Below are positions 50,030 to 63,179 of a stretch of DNA of 64,000 nt, in pieces. Position numbers and translations under genes: made by a program. Under the pieces are notes generated by a model that was not told the DNA's origin, made no database searches, and worked only from the letters and a program-made list of their open reading frames with translations. Each line of letters opens with the position of its first letter. Position 1 is the stretch's first letter. Origin of the DNA: Rusavskia elegans (lineage: Eukaryota > Ascomycota > Lecanoromycetes > Teloschistales > Teloschistaceae). The DNA is taken from NCBI GenBank assembly GCA_011316305.1, contig SAUG01000004.1, forward strand, positions 1-64,000. The letters are read 5' to 3'.

Positions 50030-53000
50030 AGTAGAATTAAAGTATTCCTGGATCTAGGCTCCTAGATTAATATCGTTTCTTAATCTTTTATTATTTAATA
50101 CGACCTAGAACCTATCTAAAAAGTTAAAAAACCCTATTTTTAATAGATTAGAAGTTAGTACGCTGCCTATTATAGAATATATAACTTAAACTAGATAATA
50201 ATAGATAGTTAAAACTATCGGGAAATATATATATCGCGATTCTATATTCTAGATACGATTAATAAATATAGTATCTTTTTAGATATACTAGCTTTATATT
50301 AAATATATATAGTTATAAATCTAGAATTAGAGTAATAGCGATTTTCTATCTATAATAAAATAATATAAAATAACCCGACAGAGATAAAATAGTTAACCCG
50401 CTTTAATATTAATTTACCGGTAGTCTTTATTTATATATTATAGGCCGAAAAGTATATATTAGTATATATAATATCGATTGCCGCCGTATATATAAAATCT
50501 AATATTAATACCGCCGTATATACGAGATCTAATAATAATACTATTATATAGACAGGAACTAACAGCGCCGATAAAGATAAAAACGATAAAAATATATAGT
50601 AGCCCGAGCTATCGATTCCGAAACCTATATATAAAGAGATCGAAGCTTATAATATACGCCTAGTAGATTTTTTACCGCTATTTAAAAATACTAATTATAT
50701 AATCGAACTAGATAGAAGAGATCTACTATATAGCCTAATTTATAGCCTATTTAAATATAAACTCGATAAGCTACGGGATTACCTAGATAGTATTTTAAAA
50801 AAGGGCTAGATCTGTTATTTAATATTTCTTATAGGAGCTCTAATCTTTTTTATACTAAAAAAAGATAGTAGTCTTCGTATATACGTCGACTATAGAGACT
50901 TTAATAAAGTAATAATTAAAAACCGTTATCCTTTACTTTTTATTTATAAAATTCTAGATCGATTATCTAGAATAAAGTATTTTTCTAAATATAATATTAA
51001 AGATATCTATTATCGAGTTAGAATTAAAAAAGATAATAAATAAAAGACCGCGTTTTATATAAAATATAGATATTTTAAATATTTTATAATACTTTTCGGT
51101 CTTACTAATATACCTATAACTTTCTAAATCTATATTAATCGGACTTTAGGAAAATTAGTTAACGTTTACTATATAGTCTACCTAGATAATATTCTAATTT
51201 TTTCTAATTCGGAAGAAAAATATTAGAAATATATTAGATAAATCGCTTAAAAGCTTTATAATATATAGCTATACTTTAATTTTAAAAAGTATATTTTTAA
51301 TATTAAAAGTATAGAATTTTTAGGCTTTATTATATCTATAGAAGGTATATCGATAGACCCGGAATAAATAAAGACTATTTAGAAATAGCTAGTTCTAAAA
51401 ACTTATCGGGAGGTATAGATTTTTTTAAAATTTATTAACTTCTATTAATACTTTATTTACTAGTATTTTCGGATTACGGCGCTTCTAATAAGTTTATTTA
51501 TAGGAAATATAGCCGGAAAGAAGTCGGAACCGCTTTACTAGACTATCGGAATCTAAAAGGCTTTCGAGGAACTAAAATATACTTTCGATACTACTAGGAT
51601 ATTATAGTACTTCGATCTAGAAAGAGAAATTTATATTAAAACTAATATTTCTAGAATCGGATTAGCTAGGATTATATTTTAATTTAATAAAAATAGCTAC
51701 TAGCGCCTAGTTACGTTCTAATCGAGGAAAATAATTCCTACCGAACGTAATTATAAGATATATAATACCGAACTTCTCGCTATTATTAAGGTTTTCGAGT
51801 AATAGAGATATTAATTTAAAGGCGCGAAGTATACGGTAAAGGTCTAGATAGATTATAATAACCTTCGGGGTTTTATAAAAATTAAGAAACTTAATATTTA
51901 ATAATATCGCTAGGTTATTAAATTAGCCGCTATAGATTTTAATATCTTCTATTATTTAAGGAAGACTAATCTAACTAATCCGCCTTCTAAAAGGCCGGAT
52001 TATAAGAATATTAATCTTTAAACCTAGATAATATTATCTATATTTTAGCGGAAGCTATATTTTACTAGCTATAAATCTAGTAGCGAACTGTTTACTATAT
52101 AAAAGGTTTAAATTAATTATATTTTACGCGGGCGTATAACTAGAAGGCCTAGAGAATATTTTATAAAATCTAAAAACTCTAAAAATAATAGAATTAACTT
52201 TCTACTATTAAGTAAAGGACGCGATATATTTTATATATCGAGAATACCTTTAGGTACGACGGGCCGCCGACGCGGTAGTAATAGATTAGCGACGACTATT
52301 TCCGATAAAGAATATAATAATAGAATAAACTCTATCGCTAGAAATATATATTATAGCCTAGATATCCTATATTAAACGGCGCGGAAGGCTGCTATTAATA
52401 AAATAGCTTATAGTAAAATAACTCCTAGTATACGCGATATATTTATCTAGTTTTAAGATCGGGATACCGATATTTAAAAGCGTTTATAGACTATCTAGTA
52501 TAAATCGAGGAAGAAAGCCGGGCTATAGAATATAGAAATAGAAACTGGTCTTTTCCTTTATAAGAAATCTTTATATATATCCGAAAATAAAGTACTATAT
52601 ATAGAGTTTCTAGTAAAATACTATAATAATTCTATAGCTGGATATTTCGGGTATTAGCAAACTTTATCGTTTATTCGTCGCAGCTATAGCTAGCCGAAAC
52701 TGCTAGCCGAAACTGCCTAAATATATCCGGGAGTATATAAGAACGTATAATATCTATTAACGAGTTAAAGTCTATAGATATAAACTATATAGGAAGCTTT
52801 AGAATCTTCTATATTCTATATAGCTATAGAAGAAAATAGCGATAGATTTTATTACTAGATTACTACCTATTTAATACTCTCGAGGCGTAGTAGACTTAGT
52901 ACTTATAGCCGTCGATCGATTTACTAAAATAGCGAGGTATATCCTTTATTATAAGATAATTAATATAAAGAATCTTATAGAACTTATTATCGATAAACTT

Positions 53001-53330
53001 TAGTATAAAAGATTTATTTCTAATAGGATTATTAGTAATAGAGGCTCGCTATTTATAAGCGAATTCTAGTCGGAGGTCTGCTATTATCTAAAAATTAAAC
53101 GTCGTTTAAATACTACGTTCTATTTTTAAATAGATAGGCAGATTAAATAATAGAATTAATCGCTAGAATATTATCTAAAAGTATATACTTATAAGGAATA
53201 GAAAAACTAGATTAAATTTCTAGTTTTAGCTAAATTTACCTATAATAATAGCGAATATAATATTATAAAAATATCTCTTTTCGAAACGCTTATAGGCTAT
53301 AATCTAGATATAATATTCGAAGGCGTTAAA
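50030..53330 (+). pseudogene. Gypsy pol remnant (PR-RT-RH-IN)
   Basis: Protease-like LDLGS near 50,050. RT about 50,800-51,400 with the active site YLDD changed to YLDN (51179-51190). RNase H-like region about 51,560-51,900. Integrase core about 52,840-53,330 with VDRFTK (52911-52928) and a downstream TYNNSEYN. Stop codons at former Trp, Gln and Arg positions show RIP. The frame is continuous by eye except for these. Confidence 0.82.
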
Positions 53331-53739
53331 AATAACGCCGTAAAAAGAAAGATAGTAAATACGAAAGTACTAGTAGTAAAGAAAAAAGTCGTAAATTTAT
53401 AAAAGATATATAAATTAATATATACGAATTAGAATAAAGTTTAAATAAACTAGACTAAATATTATAATAAAAAATATTAATCGATAGAGTATAAAATTAG
53501 TAATTTAGTACTATTATCTATAAAGAATCTAAAGTTTAAATAATCGAAAAAGATTATTTCTAAATTCGTAGGACTATATTATATTTCGAAATATATAGAT
53601 TTTTAAATTTACCGGTTTATTTTTCTAATTAGATTAAAAATCTATAATATCTTTTATATATTTTTATTAGAAAAGTTCTATCGCTACTAGAATAGCGAAC
53701 TACTAGAGTATCTATTACCGGATTTTATCGATAATAAAA

Positions 53740-53930
53740 AAGAATAGGAGATAGAAGTTATTTTAGATAAAAGGTTTATAAAACCTAAAAAGGACGAGAA
53801 ATTAAAAGCTAAATATCTAATTAAATAGGCTAGTTAACTAAAAAAATATAATTTCTAGTAGCTATAAAAAGACCTTAAAAATATATAGAAGTTTATCGAG
53901 ATATATAATTAGAATAACTTTCTAATAAAA
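53740..53930 (+). pseudogene. chromodomain at pol C-terminus
   Basis: Reads IEVILDKRF..KPKK, then AKYLIK, then a W-rich motif whose Trp codons are now stops, then KNI*KFIE. This order (VEAILD, YLVKW, WEP, L..I) is that of retrotransposon chromodomains, which guide integration to heterochromatin. Confidence 0.72.
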
Positions 53931-55961
53931 AAGTATAAAAAAAGTAGAATTTAATAGAAATAAACTATAATTATAGACGTTAGACGTTTATAGAATATAT
54001 ATATAATATATATATCTGGAAGTAAATTTATAGTTAATAAATTCTTTTAAATTATTCTATAGAATTTATAATACTAGGGACTTTATTTACTATAATATAG
54101 ATTATATATTTTAGTCTTTAAATACCTACGCTTATATAACCGATCTAGTTTTACTATATATTTCTATTCTAGACTATCTTTTTATTTTATAATAGGTAGG
54201 GGAAATAGTATCGGAAGAGAAATCTACTTTAATATTATTAAAAAGAGAGTTTATAGAAGCTTATAGATAGAATTAAAGGTATTAAAAAATATTAGACTAT
54301 TTAGTAAAAAAACTACCTAAAAGGCCGGAGTACCGATAATCCTAATTTCTAGAAATTAAAGTCCGGATATTTCCGGCGCCTTTAAAGCTGTATATAGAAG
54401 AATTAATAGAGACTATAACGGAACGATAGATAAAAGAATTAGTAGAAACTATAATAAAGCTATCGGAAATAAGTATATATTCTCTTTTTATTTAATAATA
54501 TATAGAAGGGTAACTCGATATAGCTCTTTATTATTATAGTTATCGAACGTACGGAATAGTCTACTAAAGGGTCGTATCGGCTTCGAAAATAACTAGAAAG
54601 TTAAAAGGAATATTAATTTACGCGAAAAAATCTTAATAGCCGGTATAAATTATTCGATTATCGGTATCGAATATTTTAAAGTCGGTATATATATTAGAAT
54701 AAATCTATCTAGTCTATCGTCCGAAGTCTAATAAATAGTACTAGCCGGGAGTAGATAGAATTTATATTTTTCTATAATAGAAGATACTATAATTTATAGA
54801 ATATTATCCGATTCTATAGTAACGTATTAGTAATTAGCTACTTTATATAGAAGATTATTAAATTATATCTAAAGGCTTTAGACCGAAAAACGGATATAAT
54901 ATAGCGGTAGAGCGGGGTATTATAGTAGATATCTATACTACTACCGGGGTACTAGTAGTATCTACCCTAAAAGATAGAGGCCTAGATATTACCGGTAGGA
55001 CGGAGCTTTCGTAATAAAAAATAAATAGAAACGATAAATATAAAAGGAAGCCGAAGTTTTATAGAAAAAAGTTAGAAATAATAGCGGTCCGCTACGTTTT
55101 ATATTTATAAAACTTATATTCTAAAATAGCTAGTTTAATTTATATAGTTTTATTTTTTTAAACTAGATTTTAGTTAGCGTATTTATACGTATCTAGGCGT
55201 TTAAAAATAGAATTTAACGTCGCCGCGAAGTAGTTAAAAATTATAGATACCTATATAAGATTATATAGTATCGCGTTAGAAGTAGAGATATATTTAATAA
55301 TATTTATAATATTTAAAACGAGCTTCTTTATAAACTTACGGTTATTAAAAAATAGTTTTTTTTTATTCTAAACCGTAAACCTATAAATACTTATTATTTA
55401 CTTTACGGCTAAGTCGAAAGAATAAAGTATCTATTATAGTTAGCTTTAAGATAATATAATAGAAGAAACTATACCGTTTTATAGTCGGATAGATTCTTTC
55501 TATCTTTTTTATATTTAGAATAAATATTAGTAAAATAGTTTTTCGAATATTCGAAAGTAGGACGTAAGTAATTTATATTGCCGTAATTACTAGTCGTATA
55601 GCGTAAATATCTAATATATAGTAGGGAAGATATATCTATATATATAAAGGTAAAGAACTTATATAAACGGTAAAAAACTATTTAAATAAATAAAGTATAG
55701 GAAATTAGAATTCCTATTAAATAAAATATTACTATATTATTACTAACGCGTCGGAACTATATCGTTCCGAGCGTTTATTTACTATTTAGGATCCTCGAAT
55801 ATTTACGTTAGGTTCGAGTTCGATTATATTTATTAGAGCTTTTATCTAGTATTAGTTATAAGCCGTATATTTATAGATATACGGCTATAGTATATACCTA
55901 TAGATATAGTATATTCCTTTAAATATATCTACTAAGGTAAAGTTATAGCGTTAATTTAACC

Positions 55962-56052
55962 GGTACTATAATATAGCGGCTAGCAGTCCTAATCGTAATT
56001 ACGATCGTATCTCGCTAAATAGAAAACCTAGGTTCGAATCCTAATAGTACCG
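55962..56052 (+). pseudogene. tRNA-like sequence inside the Gypsy element
   Basis: 91 nt with a pairing acceptor stem (ggtacta 55962-55968 with tagtacc 56045-56051) and a perfect box B (ggttcgaatcc 56031-56041). The D-arm/box A region (atatagcggc) is weak. The size suggests a long variable arm or an intron; the anticodon is not assigned. Similar 17-mers (55931-55947, 56086-56102) surround it with two mismatches, so it may be a retroposed copy. It lies between the chromodomain and the 3' LTR. Confidence 0.5.
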
Positions 56053-56269
56053 CCTTTTAGCTTTATCCTAGTATATATCTATATAACTAAGGTATAATTA
56101 TATATAAATAAAGGCTGATTATAATAATAGCTATAGAGTAACTCTTTTTTTTATTTTTTTTAATTTTTATAGTTAACTATAAAGTTAATAGGTTTATTTA
56201 ATAAATACTATAAATATATAGACAGATATAGTATAATATCGAGGACGATATCGCTAAAAAGGAGGTAAT

Positions 56270-56508
56270 TATAAAGCGCCAGACGCGTTATATAGGCCCT
56301 GGAAATATAATTAGGACGTTTAGAGACGAGGCTCGCCGCCTAGTCGCTAGAATGTTGCTAGCGCGTCGGATCTCGATTCTTCCTCGTTTTTTCCTTTTCT
56401 TTTATTACTAGGCTATACCCCAGCTTTCTAGGGTATAAGTTAGTTCTATAATATATCTTTCGTCTGGTCTACAATCGTGTACTGCTTTAGAAATATATCT
56501 ACTTTATA
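56270..56508 (+). repeat. 3' LTR
   Basis: Starts tataaagcgccagacgcg (TG now TA) and ends ctactttata. It matches the 5' LTR throughout with transitions. Confidence 0.88.
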
Positions 56509-57305
56509 GTAATATTTTATTATATAATTAGTATTAGACGATTTCTTTCCTCTATTATAGTATTTTCTACAAGTAGTAATTACGGAATGATAACTATATA
56601 TTTTCTATTTTTTATAGATATTCTATTAAAATTTGTAACTTGGTATAGAATCGTTATAGAATAACGGAATCTCTATTTCGTAGTCGGGATTCTAATACTT
56701 TTACTAGAAAGATATATAAAAAAAAGCTAAAAGATATTTATTTTCTATAATATTAAAACTATTAAAACCGATTTTAATAGTTTATCTATTATTTAAATCG
56801 GATTAATATATTTTTTAAAAGAATTTATTTTTTAGTAATAATAATTTCTTCCGTATATCTATAGATTTTTAAATTTTCTATATCGAAAATACTAATAATA
56901 ATAAAAGTAAAAATAAATATTAATCGTTTAAATATTCTAGATAAAAATCTATTATATTATTAGATTTTATAATTCTACAATTATCTCTTTTACTTTTAAA
57001 GGAAACGAAATTATATAATTTTAAATTTCGATTATCTTTTTCTACGTTAACTATAAACGAGAAGAATTTATTAATATTATCTCTTTTTAATATATTAAAA
57101 ATATTTTAAACTCTTCTAAAAAATATTAAAAATTAAAATTTTAAACTACTTCTATTTCTATATATTTCAATCTTTTAATAGAATCTATTTATAGCCTACG
57201 CCGTCGAGATATTAAATAAAATTAAGTTTTTAACGAACTTTAGCTAATTAGATAACATCTAAAAATTTTAAAAAGCCTTTAATTTTTTAATATAAAAGCG
57301 ATAAA
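56509..57305. other. RIPed sequence between elements
   Basis: CA/TG-poor sequence without frames or recognised termini. Confidence 0.45.
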
Positions 57306-57473
57306 TAAATTGATTGTTAAATCGGATTTCGAATCCGAATTAAAAAAACCGATCCGACCCGAATCGATTCTAACTTTTCTAGGTACTAAACCGAATTCGA
57401 TCGAATTATTTTAAAATTCGATCCGATTCGATTCCGGATCGAATCCGAAACCCCGGATTTAATCTACTAAAAC

Positions 57474-57830
57474 TAGATTGACCGTCGGATCGAATTTCGA
57501 ATCCGAGTTAATTAATCCGATCCGATCCGAATCGGATTAGAAAATTCTACGGTTCGATCCGACTCGATTTAACTAATCCGCTAAACCTATATAACTCGTA
57601 TAATTCTAGTATAAAAGTAATACGAATTATTTAAAAAAATTTAATTAATTAACTACGCTAGCTAGAAAAGTCCTAGAGAGATTAAATATATATAATAAAG
57701 ATTAAAATAATATATATATATAGATTTATTATATATAAAAGGTTTAGTGGGTTTCCGGATTTAACCCGGGTTCGATCCGGACCCGACCGTTTAGCGAATC
57801 GAATCGAATCGACCCGAAGTAGCCAAATTA
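57474..57830 (+). mobile_element. hAT-like MITE M5 (357 bp), perfect 8-bp TSD
   Basis: It begins tagattgaccgtcggatcg and ends gaagtagccaaatta. It is flanked by identical actaaaac (57466-57473, 57831-57838). Comparison with H3 shows the empty site, confirming insertion. Confidence 0.88.
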
Positions 57831-58327
57831 ACTAAAACCGCTAAAACATTGTTTTTTATATTATAAAATCTATTTTTTTATTAATAATACAATAATATAT
57901 TAAAATTATCCATTTATCTAAATCTATTTTTTCCAAATATAGATAACTAAATTAGATAATTTAATAATCTTTTTTATATTTTTATTATTTTTAATTTCTA
58001 TTTCCGTTTCTTTTTTTATATTCTTTTTTTTCTCTATATTTTTATTTTAATTTTTGTTTTTATTCTAATTAAAATTAATATTTCTAGCTAAATTTTTATT
58101 ATTTTCGAGTTTAATATTACTCTATTTAGTAGAATATCTCTTTACTATCTAGTCTTTATTATTAATTTCGACGATATTATTAGTATTTTCGTTTGTCTTT
58201 TTATATAGAATTTTAATAGCTATATAAATTATATTACTACTATAGTTAAATTCTTTAATAAATTTCGATTATTTGTATAGAAATTTAGATATTCTAGCAG
58301 TTTTAAATTTTTTAAAACCGCTATAAT

Positions 58328-58443
58328 TTAGTTATTTATTTTGGTTTTGATACTCGGTAAATCAGTGGTTCGGTAAATAAATCAAGCGTTGGTATATTAG
58401 TATTGAATATACGGTAGTAGAATATATATTCTAATTCAATTGA
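58328..58443 (-). mobile_element. retroposon R, copy 3 (116 bp)
   Basis: Minus-strand fragment with the same 3' end as copies 1 and 2 (here slightly mutated). Flanked by cgctataat (58319-58327, 58444-58452). H3 supplies the uninterrupted sequence at the matching place. It is severely 5'-truncated. Confidence 0.65.
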
Positions 58444-59059
58444 CGCTATAATAGACTATCTATTATTGGATTAAATTAACTATTAGAATTATATATTTTA
58501 TTAAAATTACTTTATCTATCTTTTTAGTAACTATAATAGATATAAAAAGATATTAAAGATAGATTTTTATAAATGAAATAATTCTATTTATATTTAATAT
58601 ATTATTTTAATATATTATTTTAATATATTATTTTATTTTATTTTTATTTTATTTCTATTTTATTTAGTTAATAAATATTATTTTTTCTATTTTATTTTAA
58701 TAAACTTTATTACGGAATTTAGTTTTATAAGATAATATTAGATATAAATCAGTATCTAATATATTCTATAATATTCTATTATATTATTATAAAGTTTTTT
58801 ACTAATTCTATACTTTTTTTCTTTATTTCTAGCGTTTTATTTTAAAAAAAACCTTTATATCTAGATATATAAATTTCTATATATCAGTTTTTTTAAATTT
58901 CTAAAAGCGTTTATATATAGTAATACGATCTATATTTTATTTTTTACAAAATATATATTTAGATTCCGACTATTTTCTACTACGTTCGCGGTTTATAACC
59001 GATTAAAATTATATAGATAGTAATTTTATTTTAGATATAATAAAATATTATATAATAGC

Positions 59060-60886
59060 TAAACTAACCGTCGGATCGGATTTCGAATTCAAATTAACTA
59101 ATCCGATCCGACCCGAATCGGATCGGGTTTTTCTACAGTTTAACCCGATTCGAATCTAGATCGAAATCGGATACCCGAATTTAATTCGTTAAAATATTAA
59201 AATCGTATATAAAAATATAATTCTAATATTAAAATATAATTTTTTTTATATATTATACTATCTTTTTATTTAATATTAATATAGTAATATATATAGATAA
59301 TATATTCTTTATAAACTATTATTTTTTGATTTATATAATTAGTTAGATAGTTTAATATTCCTTTCTATATCTTTATCTTTATTTTCTTCTATATTTTTAT
59401 CGTTATCTGCTTTTACTTTCTCTTCTATATTTTTATTCTGACTATTAAAATTAATACTTCTAGTTAAACTTTCATTATCTCTAAATTTAGTATTATTTTA
59501 TATAAAAGAGTATCTTTCTACTATCTAATTCTTTTTTTTAACTTTAATAATAATATCGCTATTTTTATTTTCTTTTTTATAAAAAGATTTAATATATTTA
59601 TTAGCTTTATTCCCGCTATAACTAAATTCTTTTATAAACGTTATCTATTTTTCTAAAAGATCTAGAATTCTAGTAGATTAAAATTTTTAAAAGTCGGTAT
59701 AATAGGTTATTTATTATTAGATAAAATTAATAATTAGGATTATATATTTCGTTAAAATTATTTTATTCAGACTATTAATAGCGATATTAGATTAGAAAAA
59801 TATTAGAAATAAATATTTCTATATTAGATAGCTCTATTTATATTCGATATATCATTTTAATTTATTATTTTACTTTATTTCTATTTTATTTATTTAATAG
59901 TTATCGCTTTTTCTATATTTTCCGTACAAGCTTTAGTATATAGATCGTTTTTATAAAATAATACTATATATAGATTAGAAGTTAATATAGTATATATTAT
60001 TTTATAATATTACTATAGATTCTTTTTTCGACTTTATAGTCTATTTTCTAATTTCTAGTATTCTATTCTAATATAGCCCTCGTTTCTATATCTACGCTTT
60101 TCTAAAAATCTATTCCTTTAAGTTTTTTAAAGAATTTATATATTATAATACGGTCTATATTCTTTTTTTATAGAATTTATATTTAGTATTAAACTATTTT
60201 TTACCGCGTTTACGGTCTATAATTAATTTAGATTTTATAGATAGTAGTTTTATTTTCGATATAGTAGATAGTATACTAAATAATATAATAGAATAATATA
60301 GTTAGTAGCTATAGAATTATCTAAAAACTCGATATATTATAATAATAGAATATACTAGAAGTTTATAGAAATATATAAATTTATTTAAAACTCTAATCTT
60401 TTAATTATTGTATAGCCGATAATTATTTAAATAACTTTATTTTATCTCTAATCTTCTATTCTTTAATAGTTAACTACTATAATAAAATATTAATATACTA
60501 TATACTATACCGTATTATATTTTATCTTATTATTAATTTTTCGTTTCTTTCGTTGGTTATAGTATAATATATAGTACGTACGAATCTAAATAGAAGTAAT
60601 ATATTAAAATAATATAATTAATAATATAATAACGTTAAAATTATTTTAGATAAAAAATTAATTCTGTTCCGTAGAAGTATAGCGAAGATTTAAGGAAATA
60701 GAATCGGAAAAAGTAAAAAAAAAGATAAAAGAAAATTTTATAACGTTATAATACCGGTAATATACTAGAATAATATATTCTAAATAGTCTAGCTAATAAT
60801 TTATCGTAAAAAATATAAATAAAAATTTAAAACTATTATTTTTTAAAAAATCTATAGATACTAGAAAGGTTTTAAATCTTTTATTT
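59060..60886 (-). mobile_element. hAT-like element T3 (inverted, partial)
   Basis: It starts taaactaaccgtcggatcgg inside H4, preceded by ataatagc. The interior at 59,480-59,800 and 60,000-60,600 is the inverted counterpart of T1/T2 interiors. It is cut by the second Gypsy element at about 60,887. No frame survives. Confidence 0.55.
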
Positions 60887-61012
60887 TGTTATAAATATAG
60901 GCGGCGTACCTTCGGGAACGCGGTAGTATTTAGTACAGCGTAGGATTTCCTATCACGCTTTAACAGGCAGGGATATATAGAACGGTCTTGGTATTAGTAC
61001 TAAGGAATATCT

Positions 61013-61175
61013 TAGTAGTTTTAGTAAATAAATACCCTAAATACTCTAATTTTAGTAGTTTTAGTAAGTAAATACTATAAGTAAACTCAGTCTTAGTAGT
61101 TTTAGTAAGTAAGTACTATAAGTAAACTCAGTCTTAGTAGTCTTAGTAAATAAGTACCCTAAAATAAAGCAATTT
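61013..61175. repeat. 41-bp tandem repeat, 4 units
   Basis: Units begin tagtagttttagtaagtaag at 61013, 61053, 61094 and 61135. The middle two are nearly identical and the outer two are diverged. They lie in the leader/LTR region of the second Gypsy element. Confidence 0.85.
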
Positions 61176-61589
61176 TAGTTATCTTAGTCTATAAATAATC
61201 TAAGTAGTAAAGGATTTTATTTATTTATATAAATCCCGAATTCGATATCTTTATAGCTTATATTTAATTTATTAGTTATCGCTATATACTATTCTAGTAA
61301 TTATACTAATTTATTCTTATATTAATTTAAAATAATTATCTATTATACCTCCGTTTATAGATATACTAATAAGTTTAACTAACTTTTAGAGATACTAGAC
61401 CCCTAGGTAGCCCTATAATACTTTAAATACCTTTAGGATATCTATCGCAGGTTAACGTTAAACTTCTAACCTAAATAATTCTAACTCTATAGTATAAAAG
61501 TCCGAACCTAAAAATAAGGAAATCTAGATAAAGGATAATAGTAGTAATAAAAAGGTTAGTATTCCTATTACTAATTACTACAGTTATAG

Positions 61590-62350
61590 TATTAAAGTTA
61601 ATAAGCCTAATAAATACTATAGAGACCGGAATAAACTAGAAGATTAGTTTATATAATTAGATATATACTTCGTATTCTATCCTATATCTAAAGAAAAGAA
61701 AATCCTTTTTACTATATCCTATCTTTAAAGACGAGCCTAGTACTAGATAAAACCTCTCCTACGCTAATATATAGACGACGAAAAAGATAATAAATATATT
61801 TTTATATAGTTTATACGATTTAAAAAAGCTATTTATAATATTTTTAGAATTTTAAATAAGATTCTAATTACTAAACGCTTTATTTAATATCTTTAGTAGA
61901 AAACCGTAGTATCGGAGTACGCTATATAGTTTAAAGAGTAGTTACTACTAATAGAATAGAATAACGACGCCTTATATATAATATATAGATAAGGACTAAA
62001 AAAATTAGTAAAGGACGAATTTATATATAATAGTCTAATATATAAAACTTTAGATAATCTAATTAAAATATCTATCGACCTTAATAATAAGCTATATAAA
62101 AAAGATATAGAAAAACGCTATAATAGAGGACTACGAGCTAGTATAGAATACTATTCTAGGAAGCTATATAGAAGATAGTAATTAAATAAAAGGACCGGAG
62201 ATAACTACTACGGACCTATATCTATAGAACTGGACTCTATATAATAGCGATATAAAAGGAAAAACCCTAAAAGTAGTAAAGGAAATAAAAATCGTAAAAT
62301 ATACTATAATTATAGTAAACCAGGCTACTTCGCGAAAGAATATCGATAAA
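61590..62350 (+). pseudogene. second Gypsy gag remnant with zinc knuckle
   Basis: A capsid-type frame (YYRDRNKLED..., IKPLLR, KDEFIYNSL) with RIP stops ends in IYYNYSKPGYFAKEYR at about 62,297-62,345. The spacing is that of a CCHC knuckle with each Cys and His now Tyr. Confidence 0.75.
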
Positions 62351-63179
62351 ATAAAATATAGTAATAATAGCTTAACGCTATACTAAGGAAATCTAAAGAC
62401 TAGTAAGAAATTATTTTAGAAAACGATAATAGTAGTTCTAAACTCTAGGAAACTAGTTTAGATAAAGAATTCACGTTTATAGAAAACGATAAAATACTAT
62501 AGGAAGCTGCTACGAATAACGTTTTACTATAAATATTAATAAAACCTACTAGGAGGAGAGCCGCCTCTAGATAGGAGATTATAATAATAGAGGATGTTAG
62601 ACTAGTATACCTTTAAGTTCTTTATAATAAGAAACTGGTAAAGGAAGGGTTTATAATAATTTATAAAGGATTTAAGAATATTTATAAAGTATATATTAAT
62701 AATAAATATCTATAAAACGATTAATAGAATTAGAAAGTAAACTATATTGTCGATATATTAGAAAAGAAATTAGGAAGCGACGCCTCTAAAAATAAAGATA
62801 TCCCCGAACCGGTATTACAACGAAAAAGAAAGAGCCGGGTAGTATCTATTAAAACCACGCCGACGCGTTCCCGTAATACCTATTAAAACCGGAAGTTATA
62901 ATACTTATAACTATCCTAGATATATTACCTATAGTAGATACGAATATTAAAAGAAATAGTAAAAGAGTAATAGAATCTTTAATTAGAATCTCTATAGATA
63001 TATTTTATAAGTAAACTATAAAAATAGAAAGTACGAAAATATTAAATATAATTCGGGAAAAATTAAAATCTCGTAGTAACGAATATACTATAAGTATATA
63101 ACTATATAGCCTAGAAAGAATAACTAAATTTAGCTAGCGCAATATATATATTCGAAATTAAAATAATTATTAAAACTAA

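Larger units (their letters stand above)
48131..56508 (+). mobile_element. complete RIPed Gypsy/chromovirus LTR retrotransposon (8.4 kb)
   Basis: Two ~240-bp LTRs flank gag, protease, RT, RNase H, integrase and a C-terminal chromodomain in Gypsy order. The chromodomain places it among chromoviruses. Stops occur in all domains, so it is dead. A polypurine tract (aaaaaggagg) precedes the 3' LTR. The 5-mer gtaat lies outside both ends (48126-48130, 56509-56513), but also just inside the 3' LTR. About 2.3 kb between chromodomain and 3' LTR is unexplained apart from a tRNA-like sequence. Confidence 0.9.
57306..59059 (-). mobile_element. hAT-like element H4 (inverted, partial)
   Basis: It begins taaattgattgttaaatcgg, preceded by gcgataaa. 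It follows H3 collinearly from 23,700 to about 24,860 of that element, interrupted by a MITE (57,474-57,830) and a retroposon fragment (58,328-58,443). It breaks at 59,060, where another element begins. Its far end is not seen in the window. Confidence 0.6.

Noticed and set aside
61013..61175. CRISPR-like direct repeats
   Set aside because: Contiguous 41-bp tandem units without unique spacers, in a eukaryotic retroelement.
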